Assembly: GCF_010731815.2 (NCBI RefSeq)
Contig: NZ_AP022593.1
Location: forward strand, 4,650,001 to 4,714,000
Length of the DNA: 64,000 nt
Direction: 5' to 3'
DNA from: Mycolicibacterium arabiense
GTDB taxonomy: Bacteria; Actinomycetota; Actinomycetes; Mycobacteriales; Mycobacteriaceae
Part shown: positions 37,695 through 46,820 of the stretch, one piece after another
How positions within the stretch are numbered: the first letter of the stretch is position 1
Layout: each line of letters begins with the position of its first letter
The notes under the pieces: generated by a model
What the model saw: only the letters and a program-made list of their open reading frames with translations
The model's database searches: none
What the model was told of the DNA's origin: nothing
Program-made: the position numbers and the translations under genes

Positions 37695-39832
37695 CCGGCA
37701 CGACACCACCGATCGCCAAGCGCGTCGAGCACCGCCGCGAACACCACGGTGACGTCTTCGTCGACCAGTACGAGTGGCTGCGCGAGAAGGCCAATCCCGA
37801 CGTCATCTCCTACCTCGAGGCGGAGAACGCCTACACCGAGGAGCAGACCGCCGTCCTCGAACCGCTACGCCAGCGGATCTTCGACGAGATCAAGGCGCGC
37901 ACCAAGGAGACCGACCTGTCGGTGCCGACCCGGCGCGGCGACTGGTGGTACTACGGCCGCAGCTTCGAGGGCAAGCAGTACGGCGTGCAATGCCGGTGTC
38001 CCGTCGCCGATCTAGACGACTGGACCCCACCGGTCTTCGACGAGGACACCGAGGTGCCCGGCGAACAGGTGTTGCTCGACGAGAACGTCGAAGCGCAAGG
38101 GCACGACTTCTTCTCGCTCGGCGCGGCGTCGGTGACGCTGGACGGTCACACGCTGGCGTACTCGGTGGACGTCAAGGGTGACGAGCGGTACACGCTGCGC
38201 TTCCGCGATCTGCGCACGGGGCAGACGTACGACGACGTGATCGAGGGCATCGGGGCGGGCGCCACGTGGGCTGCCGACAACCGCACCGTCTACTACGTCA
38301 CGGTCGACGAGGCGTGGCGGCCCGACACCGTGTGGCGGCATCGCCTGGGCGCGGGACAGCCGGGGGAAAAGGTCCATCACGAACCCGACGAACGGTTCTG
38401 GATCGGCGTCGGCCGGTCGCGCAGCGACAAGTACTTGTTCATCGCCGCGGGCAGTTCGATCACCTCCGAGATGCTGTATGCCGACGCAACCGATCCGGAC
38501 GCGACGTTCAGGTCGATCCTGCCGCGGCGGGAGGGGATCGAGTACTCGGTGGAACACGCGGTCGTCGGCGGCGAGGACCGCTTCCTGATCCTGCACAACG
38601 ACGGCGCCGAGAACTTCACGCTGGTCGAGGCGCCGGTCAGCGACCCGACGGCATTCCGCACGCTGATCGAGCACCGCGACGACGTCAGGCTCGACGGCGT
38701 CGACGCGTTCGCGACCCAGTTGGTGGTCAGCTACCGCAGCGAGGCCCTACCGCGGATTCAGCTGTGGCCCATCTCCGCCGACGGCGACTACGGCCTGGCC
38801 GAGGACATCACCTTCGACACGGAGCTGACGTCGTCGGGTCTGGCGGGCAACCCGAACTGGGCGGCGCCGCGGCTGCGGGTGGCCACGACGTCGTTCGTGG
38901 TGCCGCTACGGATCTACGACATCGACCTCGCGACCGGTGAGCGCATCCTGTTGCGCGAGCAGCCGGTGCTGGGCGACTACCGGCCGCAGGAGTACGTCGA
39001 GCGCCGCGACTGGGCGGTCGCCGAGGACGGTGCCCGCGTCCCGGTGTCGATCATTCACCATGCGGGCGTTGAGTTTCCGGCCCCCGCGCTGATCTATGGC
39101 TACGGCGCCTACGAGTCGTGCGAGGATCCGCGGTTCTCGATCGCCCGGCTCTCGCTGCTCGACCGCGGCATGGTGTTCGTGGTCGCCCACGTGCGCGGTG
39201 GCGGCGAACTGGGCAGGCAGTGGTACGAGCAGGGCAAGCTGCTGAACAAGAAGAACACGTTCACCGACTTCATCTCCGTCGCACGGCATCTCGTCGATAC
39301 CGACGTCACTCGGGCGGAGAACCTGGTGGCACTCGGCGGTAGCGCGGGCGGTCTGCTGATGGGCGCGGTGGCGAACATGGCGCCGGACGCGTTCGCGGGC
39401 ATCCTGGCGCAGGTCCCGTTCGTCGACGCGCTCACCACGATCCTGGACCCGTCGCTGCCGCTGACGGTCACCGAGTGGGACGAGTGGGGCAACCCGCTCG
39501 CCGACCCGGACGTCTACGAGTACATGAAGTCCTACTCGCCGTACGAGAACGTCGAGCCGAAGCGCTATCCGGCGATACTGGCGATGACGTCGCTCAACGA
39601 CACGCGGGTGTACTACGTCGAACCGGCCAAGTGGGTTGCCGCGCTGCGTCATGCGAACGTCGACTCCGTATTGCTCAAGACGGAGATGTCGGCGGGCCAC
39701 GGCGGCATCAGTGGACGCTACGAGCGGTGGCGGGAGGCTGCGTTCCAGTACGCCTGGGTGCTAGCCACTGCCGACCGCGACCGCCATGGCAGCGGCCAGG
39801 TAGACGACCTCCTCGGCGCTCCGAACGCCTAG
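37691..39832 (+). CDS. ptrB: Protease II / oligopeptidase B
   Basis: 713 residues. N-terminal seven-bladed propeller, then a prolyl-oligopeptidase catalytic domain: Ser in [15 protein letters not shown], Asp in [10 protein letters not shown], His in [15 protein letters not shown]. It cleaves small peptides after basic residues in the cytosol. M. tuberculosis carries this gene as two pieces (Rv0781, Rv0782); here it is one open frame. ATG 37691 overlaps the purC stop. The 3' end overlaps the convergent DoxX gene by 72 bp. Confidence 0.93.
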   Translation: MTGTTPPIAKRVEHRREHHGDVFVDQYEWLREKANPDVISYLEAENAYTEEQTAVLEPLRQRIFDEIKARTKETDLSVPTRRGDWWYYGRSFEGKQYGVQCRCPVADLDDWTPPVFDEDTEVPGEQVLLDENVEAQGHDFFSLGAASVTLDGHTLAYSVDVKGDERYTLRFRDLRTGQTYDDVIEGIGAGATWAADNRTVYYVTVDEAWRPDTVWRHRLGAGQPGEKVHHEPDERFWIGVGRSRSDKYLFIAAGSSITSEMLYADATDPDATFRSILPRREGIEYSVEHAVVGGEDRFLILHNDGAENFTLVEAPVSDPTAFRTLIEHRDDVRLDGVDAFATQLVVSYRSEALPRIQLWPISADGDYGLAEDITFDTELTSSGLAGNPNWAAPRLRVATTSFVVPLRIYDIDLATGERILLREQPVLGDYRPQEYVERRDWAVAEDGARVPVSIIHHAGVEFPAPALIYGYGAYESCEDPRFSIARLSLLDRGMVFVVAHVRGGGELGRQWYEQGKLLNKKNTFTDFISVARHLVDTDVTRAENLVALGGSAGGLLMGAVANMAPDAFAGILAQVPFVDALTTILDPSLPLTVTEWDEWGNPLADPDVYEYMKSYSPYENVEPKRYPAILAMTSLNDTRVYYVEPAKWVAALRHANVDSVLLKTEMSAGHGGISGRYERWREAAFQYAWVLATADRDRHGSGQVDDLLGAPNA

Positions 39833-40207
39833 GCGCGACGACATCGACGCCGGCGGGTTCGGCATCCTCGACGCGTAGACGTTGGCGGGGAACATCGCCA
39901 GCATCAGGGCGAACAGGCACGACGCTGCCGCGACGCGGGTCGGCGGGTACAGCAGGCCAACCGCTCCGACGAGTTCGAGCACCCCGGTCACGGCGACGAG
40001 CAGCGCGGGCCTGGGCAGCCGGGGCGGGACGATGGCGATCATGTCGCGCCGCATCCCCGGCGTGAAGTGCGCGATTCCCGTCATGGTGAACATCAGCGCC
40101 AGGCCCACCGCGATGGCCTGCGGCCAGCCGTCGACGTAGTCGAGGCCGAGCCATCCGGCGACGCGCGCTCCGAGCGTCCCCACGGCCAGGGCAGTCAACA
40201 CGGCCAC
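39761..40207 (-). CDS. DoxX-like membrane protein
   Basis: 148 residues with four membrane helices (VAVLTALAVGTLGARVAGWLG, IAVGLALMFTMTGIAHF, PALLVAVTGVLELVGAVGLL, AASCLFALMLAMFPANVY). HFTPGMRRDMIAIVPP between helices is typical of DoxX/DUF4267-like proteins. GTG 40207 follows GGAGG with a 5-base spacer. A strong promoter precedes it (TTGACA, 16 bp, TACGAT). The last 72 bp overlap ptrB coding sequence. It is divergent from a TetR gene that probably controls it. Confidence 0.82.
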   Translation of the reverse strand: MAVLTALAVGTLGARVAGWLGLDYVDGWPQAIAVGLALMFTMTGIAHFTPGMRRDMIAIVPPRLPRPALLVAVTGVLELVGAVGLLYPPTRVAAASCLFALMLAMFPANVYASRMPNPPASMSSRLGVRSAEEVVYLAAAMAVAVGSG

Positions 40208-40222
40208 GACGACCTCCTCATC

Positions 40223-40285
40223 TAGACACTGACAAGTTCGGATCGTACCGATGATCTGTCCACTGTCAAGATGGGTGTCTATGCT
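40223..40285. promoter_or_regulatory. Divergent doxX/TetR promoter with repeated operators
   Basis: Minus strand: -35 TTGACA (40269-40264), 16-bp spacer, -10 TACGAT (40247-40242) for DoxX. Plus strand: TATGCT (40280-40285), 6 bases, leaderless ATG 40292. Direct repeats CACTGACAAG (40227-40236) and CACTGTCAAG (40261-40270), plus TAGACAC/GTGTCTA arms at 40223 and 40275, would place a repressor over both promoters. Confidence 0.65.
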
Positions 40286-40291
40286 GGGCTG

Positions 40292-40849
40292 ATGGCGAAG
40301 GACTCCTACCACCACGGCGACCTCAAGGCCGCGATCCTCGGCCAGGCGGCGGCACTGGTCGCCGAACGCGGTGCCGACGGCATCTCGCTGCGCGAACTGG
40401 CGCGCGTGGCCGGGGTTTCCCACGCCGCACCGGCACACCACTTCACCGACCGTCGCGGCCTGTTCACCGCACTGGCGGCAGAGGGGTTCAGGCTGCTCGC
40501 GGCCGCACTCACCGACGCCAGGCCGGAATTCATCGACGCCGCAAAGGCCTACGTCCGCTTCGCCCTCGACCATCCCGGCCACTACGAGGTGATGTTCGAC
40601 AAGTCCCTTTACGACGCCGCCGACCCTGGACTCGTCGAGGCGGAGGCGGCCGCGTCGGCCGAACTGGCCCGCGGGGTCGCCACGCTGACCGATCCCAAGG
40701 CCGAAGCCGACCCGGAGGCCGCTGCGCTGGCGGCCTGGTCGCTCGTGCACGGCTTCGCGCTGCTGTGGCTCAACGGGGCGACCGACACCTCCGGTGACCC
40801 GATCGCCACCGTGGAGCGGCTGGCAGCCATCCTCTTCGACCGGTGTTAG
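40292..40849 (+). CDS. TetR-family regulator (TetR_C_33-like)
   Basis: 185 residues starting MAKDSYHHGDLKAAILGQAA, the YHHGDL opening of a well-known TetR subgroup. HTH ISLRELARVAGVSHAAPAHHFTDR. ATG 40292 is preferred to ATG 40271 because a TATGCT -10 box ends 6 bases before it. It is divergent from DoxX; it probably represses that gene. Confidence 0.87.
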   Translation: MAKDSYHHGDLKAAILGQAAALVAERGADGISLRELARVAGVSHAAPAHHFTDRRGLFTALAAEGFRLLAAALTDARPEFIDAAKAYVRFALDHPGHYEVMFDKSLYDAADPGLVEAEAAASAELARGVATLTDPKAEADPEAAALAAWSLVHGFALLWLNGATDTSGDPIATVERLAAILFDRC

Positions 40850-40859
40850 CGTCGAGGAC

Positions 40860-41357
40860 GTGACCTCGCCCACGATCCTCGACATCCCACTGACCACGCT
40901 CGACGGCAAGCCCACGACATTGCGCGAATTGTCCGGCGGCGCAACGCTCGTCGTGAACGTCGCGTCGAAGTGCGGGTTGACGCCGCAGTACACCGCGCTC
41001 GAGAAGCTCGCCGAGGGCTACGCCGCACGCGGCCTCGCGGTCGTCGGCGTGCCGTGCAACCAGTTCATGGGTCAGGAACCAGGAACCGCCGAGGAGATCG
41101 CCGAGTTCTGCTCCAGCACCTACGGGGTGACGTTCCCGCTGCTGGCCAAGACCGACGTGAACGGCGACGGCCGACACCCGCTGTACGCGGAGCTGACCAA
41201 GGCCAACGATGCCGACGGCCAGGCAGGCGACATCCAGTGGAACTTCGAGAAGTTCCTGGTCGGACCCGACGGCAAGGTGGTCAACCGCTTCCGCCCGCGC
41301 ACCGAACCGGACGCGCCCGAGGTCATCAACGCCATCGAGGCCGTCGTACCCAGCTAA
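40860..41357 (+). CDS. Glutathione-peroxidase-like thiol peroxidase
   Basis: 165 residues. GPx fold: NVASKCGLTPQY with peroxidatic Cys instead of selenocysteine, VPCNQFMGQEPGT with resolving-site Gln, and WNFEKFLVGPDG with Trp. Mycobacteria lack glutathione, so thioredoxin or mycothiol would be the reductant (inference). GTG 40860 is leaderless: TAGCGT (40847-40852) ends 7 bases before. It is 10 bp after the TetR stop but has its own promoter. Confidence 0.9.
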   Translation: MTSPTILDIPLTTLDGKPTTLRELSGGATLVVNVASKCGLTPQYTALEKLAEGYAARGLAVVGVPCNQFMGQEPGTAEEIAEFCSSTYGVTFPLLAKTDVNGDGRHPLYAELTKANDADGQAGDIQWNFEKFLVGPDGKVVNRFRPRTEPDAPEVINAIEAVVPS

Positions 41358-41421
41358 AGACGTCAACTCCTGCCCACGTGTCCGTCACCGTCGTGACACC
41401 TGGCGTTGCCATACTGCGGGC

Positions 41422-42126
41422 ATGGCTGGACAACTGATCGTCTCGATCTCCGGCGTCAGGGACCGCACCCTGGCCGACGTCGAGGCCTTTCGCGCCGACC
41501 TCGACCGACGGCACGTCCCCGCGTCGTACCTGGTGGCGCCGCGTCGCAAGGGCGGCTACCGCCTCGACGCCGACCCCGAGGCCGTGCAATGGCTGACCGA
41601 CCGGCGAGCCGGCGGTGACGCCATCGTCATGCACGGCTACGACGAGGCCGCGACCAAGAAGCGACGCAGCGAGTTCGCCACGCTGCCCGCACACGAGGCC
41701 AATCTGCGTCTGATGGGCGCCGACCGCGTACTCGAGCACCTCGGCCTGCGCACCAGGCTGTTCGCCGCACCGGGCTGGACGGTCTCGCAGGGAGTCGTGA
41801 CCACGCTGCCGCGCAACGGCTTCCGGCTGCTCGCCGGTGTCGACGGAGTCACCGACCTGGTCCGCAGCACCACGTCGCGGGCCAGGGTGCTCGGCATCGG
41901 CGAAGGATTCCTCACCGAGCCGTGGTGGTGCCGGACACTGGTGCTCTCGGCCGAACGCACCGCGCGTCGCTCCGGCACGGTCCGCATCGCCGTCGCAGCG
42001 GGGCAGCTCAAGCGGCCAGGACCCCGGCAGGCGGTGCTCGACGCCGTCGAGCTGGCACTGATGCACGGCTGCGTGCCGGCGGTCTACCAGTGGGATGCCA
42101 AGCCGGCGCTCACGGACGCCGCCTGA
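41422..42126 (+). CDS. DUF2334 polysaccharide-deacetylase-like protein (Rv0784)
   Basis: 234 residues, no signal peptide. SISGVRDRTLADVEAF, VPASYLVAPRRKGGYRL, AIVMHGYDEAA and LFAAPGWTVSQGV follow the DUF2334/NodB-like barrel, with His and Asp residues that could hold a metal. It matches the position and size of Rv0784. Substrate unknown. ATG 41422 is the conserved start; a near-consensus CATACT ends 6 bases before it. Confidence 0.83.
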   Translation: MAGQLIVSISGVRDRTLADVEAFRADLDRRHVPASYLVAPRRKGGYRLDADPEAVQWLTDRRAGGDAIVMHGYDEAATKKRRSEFATLPAHEANLRLMGADRVLEHLGLRTRLFAAPGWTVSQGVVTTLPRNGFRLLAGVDGVTDLVRSTTSRARVLGIGEGFLTEPWWCRTLVLSAERTARRSGTVRIAVAAGQLKRPGPRQAVLDAVELALMHGCVPAVYQWDAKPALTDAA

Positions 42127-42137
42127 GCCAAGCGGGT

Positions 42138-42143
42138 TACCGT
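42138..42143 (+). promoter_or_regulatory. Leaderless promoter of the Rv0785-like gene
   Basis: TACCGT, 7 bases, then ATG 42151. This selects the ATG over the GTG at 42142, which lies inside the -10 region. Confidence 0.6.
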
Positions 42144-42150
42144 GGCGTCC

Positions 42151-43794
42151 ATGGGTGACGCTGACGTGATCGTGGTGGGCGCCGGTCTGGCCGGGCTGGT
42201 GGCGGCGTGCGAAGTGGTCGACGAGGGCCGATCGGTCCTCATCGTCGACCAGGAGAACGCCGACAACCTCGGCGGCCAGGCGTTCTGGTCGTTCGGCGGG
42301 CTGTTCTTCGTCGACAGTCCCGAACAGCGCAGGCTCGGCATCCGCGACAGCCGCGAACTGGCCCTGCAGGACTGGATGGGCAGCGCCGGCTTCGACCGCC
42401 CCGAGGACTACTGGCCCAAGCAGTGGGCGAACGCCTACGTCGACTTCGCCTCCGGCGAGAAGCGCAGCTACCTGCGCGAGCGGGGTCTGCAGACCTTCGC
42501 CCTGGTGGGCTGGGCCGAACGTGGCGGGTACGACGCCCGCGGACACGGCAACTCGGTGCCGCGGTTCCACATCACGTGGGGCACCGGACCCGGGATCGTC
42601 GAGGTGTTCTCACGCAAGCTGGTCGGTCACCCCAGGGTGCGTTTCGCCTACCGCCACCGCGTCGACGAACTGGTTGCCGAGGGCGGTGCGGTCAAGGGCG
42701 TGCGGGGTGCCGTGCTGGAACCGTCGTCCGCGGCGAGGGGCGAGCCGTCGTCGCGAACTCCGATGGGCGAGTTCGAGTTCCGCGCCGACGCGGTCATCGT
42801 CGCCAGTGGCGGCATCGGCGCCAACCACGACCTGGTCCGCAAGAACTGGCCGCCGCGCATGGGTCGCGTGCCCGAGCAGCTGCTGTCCGGGGTGCCCGCG
42901 CACGTCGACGGCAGGATGCTCGGAATCAGCGAGGCGGCGGGCGCCCACATGATCAACGCCGACCGGATGTGGCACTACACCGAGGGCATCACGAACCACG
43001 ACCCGATCTGGCCGCGGCACGGCATCCGCATCCTGCCGGGGCCGTCGTCGCTGTGGCTCGACGCGACCGGCCGGCGGCTGCCCGCGCCGCTCTACCCGGG
43101 CTTCGACACGCTTGGCGCGCTGGAGTACATCGCGAAGACCGGCCACGACTACACGTGGTTCGTACTGAACGCGCGCATCATCGCCAAGGAATTCGGCCTG
43201 TCCGGCCAGGAGCAGAACCCCGACCTCACCGGTCGCAGCGTGCGCGACGTACTGGCCCGCATCAAGCCCGGCGCGCCCGGGCCCGTGCAACGCTTCGTCG
43301 ACCGCGGCGTCGACTTCGTCAGCGCCGACACGCTGCAGGAGCTGGTCGCCAAGATGAACGCCGTCCCGGACGTCGAACAGCTCGACTACGCCGTGGTGGC
43401 CGAGGAGGTCACCGCCCGCGACCGAGAGGTGGCGAACTCCTACACCAAGGACAGTCAGATCACCGCGATCCGCGGCGCCCGCAAGTACCTCGCCGACCGG
43501 GTCAGCCGCGTCGTCGCACCGCACCGCATCACCGACCCCAAGGCCGGGCCGCTGATCGCGGTGAAGCTGCACATCCTGACGCGAAAGTCGCTGGGCGGGT
43601 TGGAGACCGACCTCGATTCCCGCGTGCTCAAGGCCGACGGCTCGGTACTCGACGGGTTGTACGCCGCCGGTGAGGCAGCCGGATTCGGCGGCGGCGGCGT
43701 GCACGGCTACCGCTCGCTGGAGGGCACGTTCCTCGGTGGGTGCGTGTTCTCCGGCCGCGCAGCGGGCCGGGCGGCAGCGCGCGACACCGCCTAG
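42151..43794 (+). CDS. FAD-binding dehydrogenase, KstD/fumarate-reductase type (Rv0785)
   Basis: 547 residues. VIVVGAGLAGLVAACE (FAD), then QENADNLGGQAFWSFGGLFF, VIVASGGIGANHDLVRKNWP and the terminal GLYAAGEAAGFGGGGVHGYRSLEGTFLGGC. It follows M. tuberculosis Rv0785 through the whole length. Annotated as a putative 3-ketosteroid dehydrogenase-like flavoenzyme; the actual substrate has not been shown as far as I know. It overlaps the convergent next gene by 4 bp. Confidence 0.9.
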   Translation: MGDADVIVVGAGLAGLVAACEVVDEGRSVLIVDQENADNLGGQAFWSFGGLFFVDSPEQRRLGIRDSRELALQDWMGSAGFDRPEDYWPKQWANAYVDFASGEKRSYLRERGLQTFALVGWAERGGYDARGHGNSVPRFHITWGTGPGIVEVFSRKLVGHPRVRFAYRHRVDELVAEGGAVKGVRGAVLEPSSAARGEPSSRTPMGEFEFRADAVIVASGGIGANHDLVRKNWPPRMGRVPEQLLSGVPAHVDGRMLGISEAAGAHMINADRMWHYTEGITNHDPIWPRHGIRILPGPSSLWLDATGRRLPAPLYPGFDTLGALEYIAKTGHDYTWFVLNARIIAKEFGLSGQEQNPDLTGRSVRDVLARIKPGAPGPVQRFVDRGVDFVSADTLQELVAKMNAVPDVEQLDYAVVAEEVTARDREVANSYTKDSQITAIRGARKYLADRVSRVVAPHRITDPKAGPLIAVKLHILTRKSLGGLETDLDSRVLKADGSVLDGLYAAGEAAGFGGGGVHGYRSLEGTFLGGCVFSGRAAGRAAARDTA

Positions 43795-44402
43795 GGCATG
43801 TCGATGGTCGTCGTCACCGACACCATCTGCGGCGTCGGTGGCGCTGACGAGAAGCCGAACCGCACCGGCGGGTCGAGGGCGTCCACTCCGCCGAGTTCGA
43901 CGCCGCGGAACCGTCCCTCGACAGTCGTGATGCGCCGGGTCCTGCGCACCCCGTAGTACTCGCGGCGGCCGTTGCCCGCGCTCCCCGCCGTTTGAACGCC
44001 CGAAACCAGGCGAGAGGCAACGGAATTGATGGCACGCAGCCACCACGGGGCACGTGACAGCGGAGCAGGCACCAGCCGGAGCAGCCAGTCGAACGGTGCG
44101 GGCCCGCCCAGGCTCGCCGACACCTCGAGCCCCGGCGCGCTGACGGTGAAGCCGTCCGCGGCGTGGTCGACCGTCACGACGCCCAGGTCGGTGCGGTCGA
44201 AGCTGTAGGTGCTGGAGACGAACTCGGCCACCTCGGCGCTCGGCGCGAGCAGGGTGCGCTCACCGTCGGGTGTCTCGACCATGACGTCGGCGAACCGGCC
44301 GAACGGCGACTCGAGCCACGATCCGACCACGAACCGGACGCCCGAGCGCGTGCCGAATCCCGCGATGTGGCCGGTGAATACGAGCCGCTGACCGGCTCCC
44401 AC
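43791..44402 (-). CDS. Conserved protein of unknown function
   Basis: 203 residues. It begins VGAGQRLVFTGHIAGFGTRSG and contains SPFGRFADVMVETPDGERTLLAP and RREYYGVRRTRRITTVEG. It is mainly beta with no catalytic motif I recognise, and has no signal peptide or membrane helix. GTG 44402 shares one base with the stop of the metallo-hydrolase upstream, so the pair is an operon. Confidence 0.75.
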   Translation of the reverse strand: MGAGQRLVFTGHIAGFGTRSGVRFVVGSWLESPFGRFADVMVETPDGERTLLAPSAEVAEFVSSTYSFDRTDLGVVTVDHAADGFTVSAPGLEVSASLGGPAPFDWLLRLVPAPLSRAPWWLRAINSVASRLVSGVQTAGSAGNGRREYYGVRRTRRITTVEGRFRGVELGGVDALDPPVRFGFSSAPPTPQMVSVTTTIDMP

Positions 44403-45055
44403 TAGAACTGGGTGTCCTTCTCCTCGTCGAGCACCTGGAAGTCGGTGTCGGTCATCTCTGCCAGGCGCCCGTAGTAGATGCCGCGGGCCTCCTTGGCGAC
44501 GACGGCCTGATGGATCGGGACCGCGCGGGTCGGCGCCACGGCACGCAGGTAGTCGACGGCCTCGGAGATCTTCATCCACGGTGCCGCGGCAGGCGTCGCC
44601 AGCACGTCGACCGGTTCGCCGGGAGTGAACAGCGCGTCGCCCGGATGCATCAGCCGAGCGGGGTGATCACCGTCACCGACCAGGTAGGAGATGTTGTCGA
44701 TCGTCGGCAGGTCGGGGTGGATCACCGCGTGCGTGCCGCCCACGCCCCGCACCGCGAGGTGACCCACGGTGAAGGCGTCACCGGCGTGCACTGCCGTCCA
44801 CGCATCGCCAAGCTGCGCGGCCGTCATCGGGTCGGCATACAGCTTGGCCTGCGGATTCGCGTCGAGCAGCGCGGGCAGCCGCTCCACGTCGGCGTGGTCG
44901 GGGTGCTGGTGTGTGACCAGGATCGCCGACAGTCCGGTGATGCCCTCGAAGCCGTGCGAGAAGGTGCCAGGGTCGAACAGGACCGTGGTGTCCCCACCGT
45001 CGCCGTCGGGGAAACGGGCAAGCAGGCAGGAGTGGCCGAAATGCGTCAAGTGCAT
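44402..45055 (-). CDS. Metallo-beta-lactamase-fold hydrolase (UlaG-like)
   Basis: 217 residues. MHLTHFGHSCLLARFP at the start and VTHQHPDHADVERLPALL (HxHxDH-type motif) are the UlaG/MBL-fold L-ascorbate lactonase-like pattern, with MHPGDALFTPG and PIHQAVVAKEARG supplying later metal ligands. ATG 45055 gives the conserved start; the in-frame extension upstream lies over the purS promoter. Function likely cytosolic hydrolysis; substrate unknown. Confidence 0.87.
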   Translation of the reverse strand: MHLTHFGHSCLLARFPDGDGGDTTVLFDPGTFSHGFEGITGLSAILVTHQHPDHADVERLPALLDANPQAKLYADPMTAAQLGDAWTAVHAGDAFTVGHLAVRGVGGTHAVIHPDLPTIDNISYLVGDGDHPARLMHPGDALFTPGEPVDVLATPAAAPWMKISEAVDYLRAVAPTRAVPIHQAVVAKEARGIYYGRLAEMTDTDFQVLDEEKDTQF

Positions 45056-45074
45056 GAGTCCATTGTGCCGCCGG

Positions 45075-45080
45075 TAGAGT
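45075..45080 (+). promoter_or_regulatory. -10 box of purSQ
   Basis: TAGAGT, about 35 bp before the purS GTG, which has an AGGAG ribosome site. purSQ is therefore a normally led transcript, unlike most pur genes here. Confidence 0.45.
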
Positions 45081-45115
45081 CGTGCACGACCAATCTTCAC
45101 CAGACAGGAGCCGCC

Positions 45116-45355
45116 GTGGCCCGCGTGGTAGTGCACGTCATGCCCAAGGCCGAGATCCTCGACCCGCAGGGACAGGCCATCGTCGGCGCCCTCGGCCGTC
45201 TCGGCCACGTGGGCATCTCGGATGTCCGCCAGGGCAAGCGTTTCGAACTCGAGGTCGACGACAGCGTGACCGACGCCGCGTTGACCGAGATCGCCGAGTC
45301 GCTGCTCGCCAACACCGTGATCGAGGACTTCGAGGTCACCCGGGAGCGCCAGTGA
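45116..45355 (+). CDS. purS: FGAM synthase subunit PurS
   Basis: 79 residues: [21 protein letters not shown] and FELEVDD are the PurS ferredoxin-like fold, and the length equals the M. tuberculosis protein. It bridges PurQ and PurL in the three-part FGAM synthase. GTG 45116 follows AGGAG with a 5-base spacer. Stop and purQ start overlap (GTGA). Confidence 0.96.
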   Translation: MARVVVHVMPKAEILDPQGQAIVGALGRLGHVGISDVRQGKRFELEVDDSVTDAALTEIAESLLANTVIEDFEVTRERQ

Positions 45356-46026
45356 GTCCCAAGGTCGGCGTCATCACCTTCCCGGGCACGCTCGACGACA
45401 TCGACGCCGCCCGCGCCGCCCGCCTCGCGGGTGCCGAGCCGGTGAGCCTGTGGCACGCCGACGCCGACCTCAAGGGCGTCGACGCCGTCATCGTTCCCGG
45501 TGGGTTCTCCTACGGCGACTACCTGCGCGCCGGGGCGATCGCGAAGTTCGCGCCCGTGATGGGCGAGATCGTCGAGGCCGCCAACAAGGGCATGCCGGTG
45601 TTGGGGATCTGCAACGGTTTCCAGGTGCTCTGCGAGACCGGTTTGCTGCCTGGCGCGCTGACCCGCAACGCCAACCTGCACTTCATCTGCCGCGACGTCT
45701 GGCTGGAGGTCGCCTCCAACGGGACCGCGTGGTCGACCCGGTACGAGGAGGGCGCCGACGTGCTGGTGCCGCTGAAGTCCGGCGAGGGTCGCTACCAGGC
45801 GTCCGACGAGGTGCTCGACGAACTCGAGGGCGAGGGTCGCGTCGTGTTCCGCTACCGCGAGAACCTCAACGGCTCGCAGCGCGACATCGCGGGCATCAGC
45901 TCGGCCAACGGTCGCGTCGTCGGCCTGATGCCGCACCCCGAGCACGCCACCGAGGCGCTGACCGGGCCGTCGGACGACGGCCTCGGCATCTTCTACTCGG
46001 CGCTCGACGCGGTAATGACCGCCTAG
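45352..46026 (+). CDS. purQ: FGAM synthase glutaminase subunit PurQ
   Basis: 224 residues, class I glutamine amidotransferase. Nucleophile Cys in [12 protein letters not shown], His/Glu in [11 protein letters not shown], oxyanion region [17 protein letters not shown]. It supplies ammonia to PurL. The length equals that of M. tuberculosis PurQ. The stop overlaps the convergent encapsulin stop by 4 bp. Confidence 0.97.
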   Translation: MSPKVGVITFPGTLDDIDAARAARLAGAEPVSLWHADADLKGVDAVIVPGGFSYGDYLRAGAIAKFAPVMGEIVEAANKGMPVLGICNGFQVLCETGLLPGALTRNANLHFICRDVWLEVASNGTAWSTRYEEGADVLVPLKSGEGRYQASDEVLDELEGEGRVVFRYRENLNGSQRDIAGISSANGRVVGLMPHPEHATEALTGPSDDGLGIFYSALDAVMTA

Positions 46027-46820
46027 GGCGCCAGCGCGACCGACGCCTCGGCCGTGTAGCTCAGGAACGTCATCGTCTCCTGCAGGTAGAGCGAGACGGT
46101 GTCGGCGTCGTGCGACAGGTAGCCGATCGAGACGTCGCTGCCCAGCCGGAGGTCGAAGTCCCCGCCGCGGGTGGACAGCACGAACGCGCCGTCGATCGCC
46201 GGCGCCCAGATGATCTCGCCGTCGATCAGCCGGTTCAGGTGCTCGCGGATCGGATAGCCGTGCTCGGTGGTCTCGCTTACCCGGGTGTACGCGTCGGCCG
46301 ACAGCAGCACGCAGTAGGGGCCGTCGACGCCTGCGAGCCGCAGCGACGACAACGCCTGGGCGATGACGTCGGGGATCTCGCGCGGGTCCTCCGGAAGGGA
46401 CAGCGCGGGATTAGAACTCGTCTTGCGGATGCCGTCGATCGACGCAGCCGGGTAGCCCTCGAAGATGGCGCGGTCCTCCGCAAAGGCCAGCTGCCTGGCG
46501 GCCTCCTTCACCGCATCCCAGTCCGAGTCCTGCGAGCCACGTTCGACGTCGTCGACGTCGGTCCTGCGGACGGTGAACGGCACCCGCAGCCGCACCAGCG
46601 GCCTGCTCTCCCGCAGGTGCGCGACGACGCCGTCGCCCGGGGGCGCCACCTCGAGCAGATGCCCGGTGCCGACGGCCGCGGCGGCCGGTCCGCCCGGGGT
46701 GCTGACGTCGACCACGCGGCGTCCGGCGATGTGCCGCTTGAACGTTCGGGTGGCCTCGGTCTCGATCTCGGCCCACGCCTCGTCGGTTATCGGCGCCAGC
46801 TCGCGGTAGAGGTTGTTCAT
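46023..46820 (-). CDS. enc: Encapsulin shell protein (Cfp29, Rv0798c)
   Basis: 265 residues, HK97-like fold, exact length of Cfp29. [38 protein letters not shown] at the N-terminus and [35 protein letters not shown] at the C-terminus are characteristic. It assembles a protein nanocompartment around the Dyp peroxidase. ATG overlaps the dyp stop by 4 bases, so cargo and shell are made from one message. Confidence 0.96.
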   Translation of the reverse strand: MNNLYRELAPITDEAWAEIETEATRTFKRHIAGRRVVDVSTPGGPAAAAVGTGHLLEVAPPGDGVVAHLRESRPLVRLRVPFTVRRTDVDDVERGSQDSDWDAVKEAARQLAFAEDRAIFEGYPAASIDGIRKTSSNPALSLPEDPREIPDVIAQALSSLRLAGVDGPYCVLLSADAYTRVSETTEHGYPIREHLNRLIDGEIIWAPAIDGAFVLSTRGGDFDLRLGSDVSIGYLSHDADTVSLYLQETMTFLSYTAEASVALAP

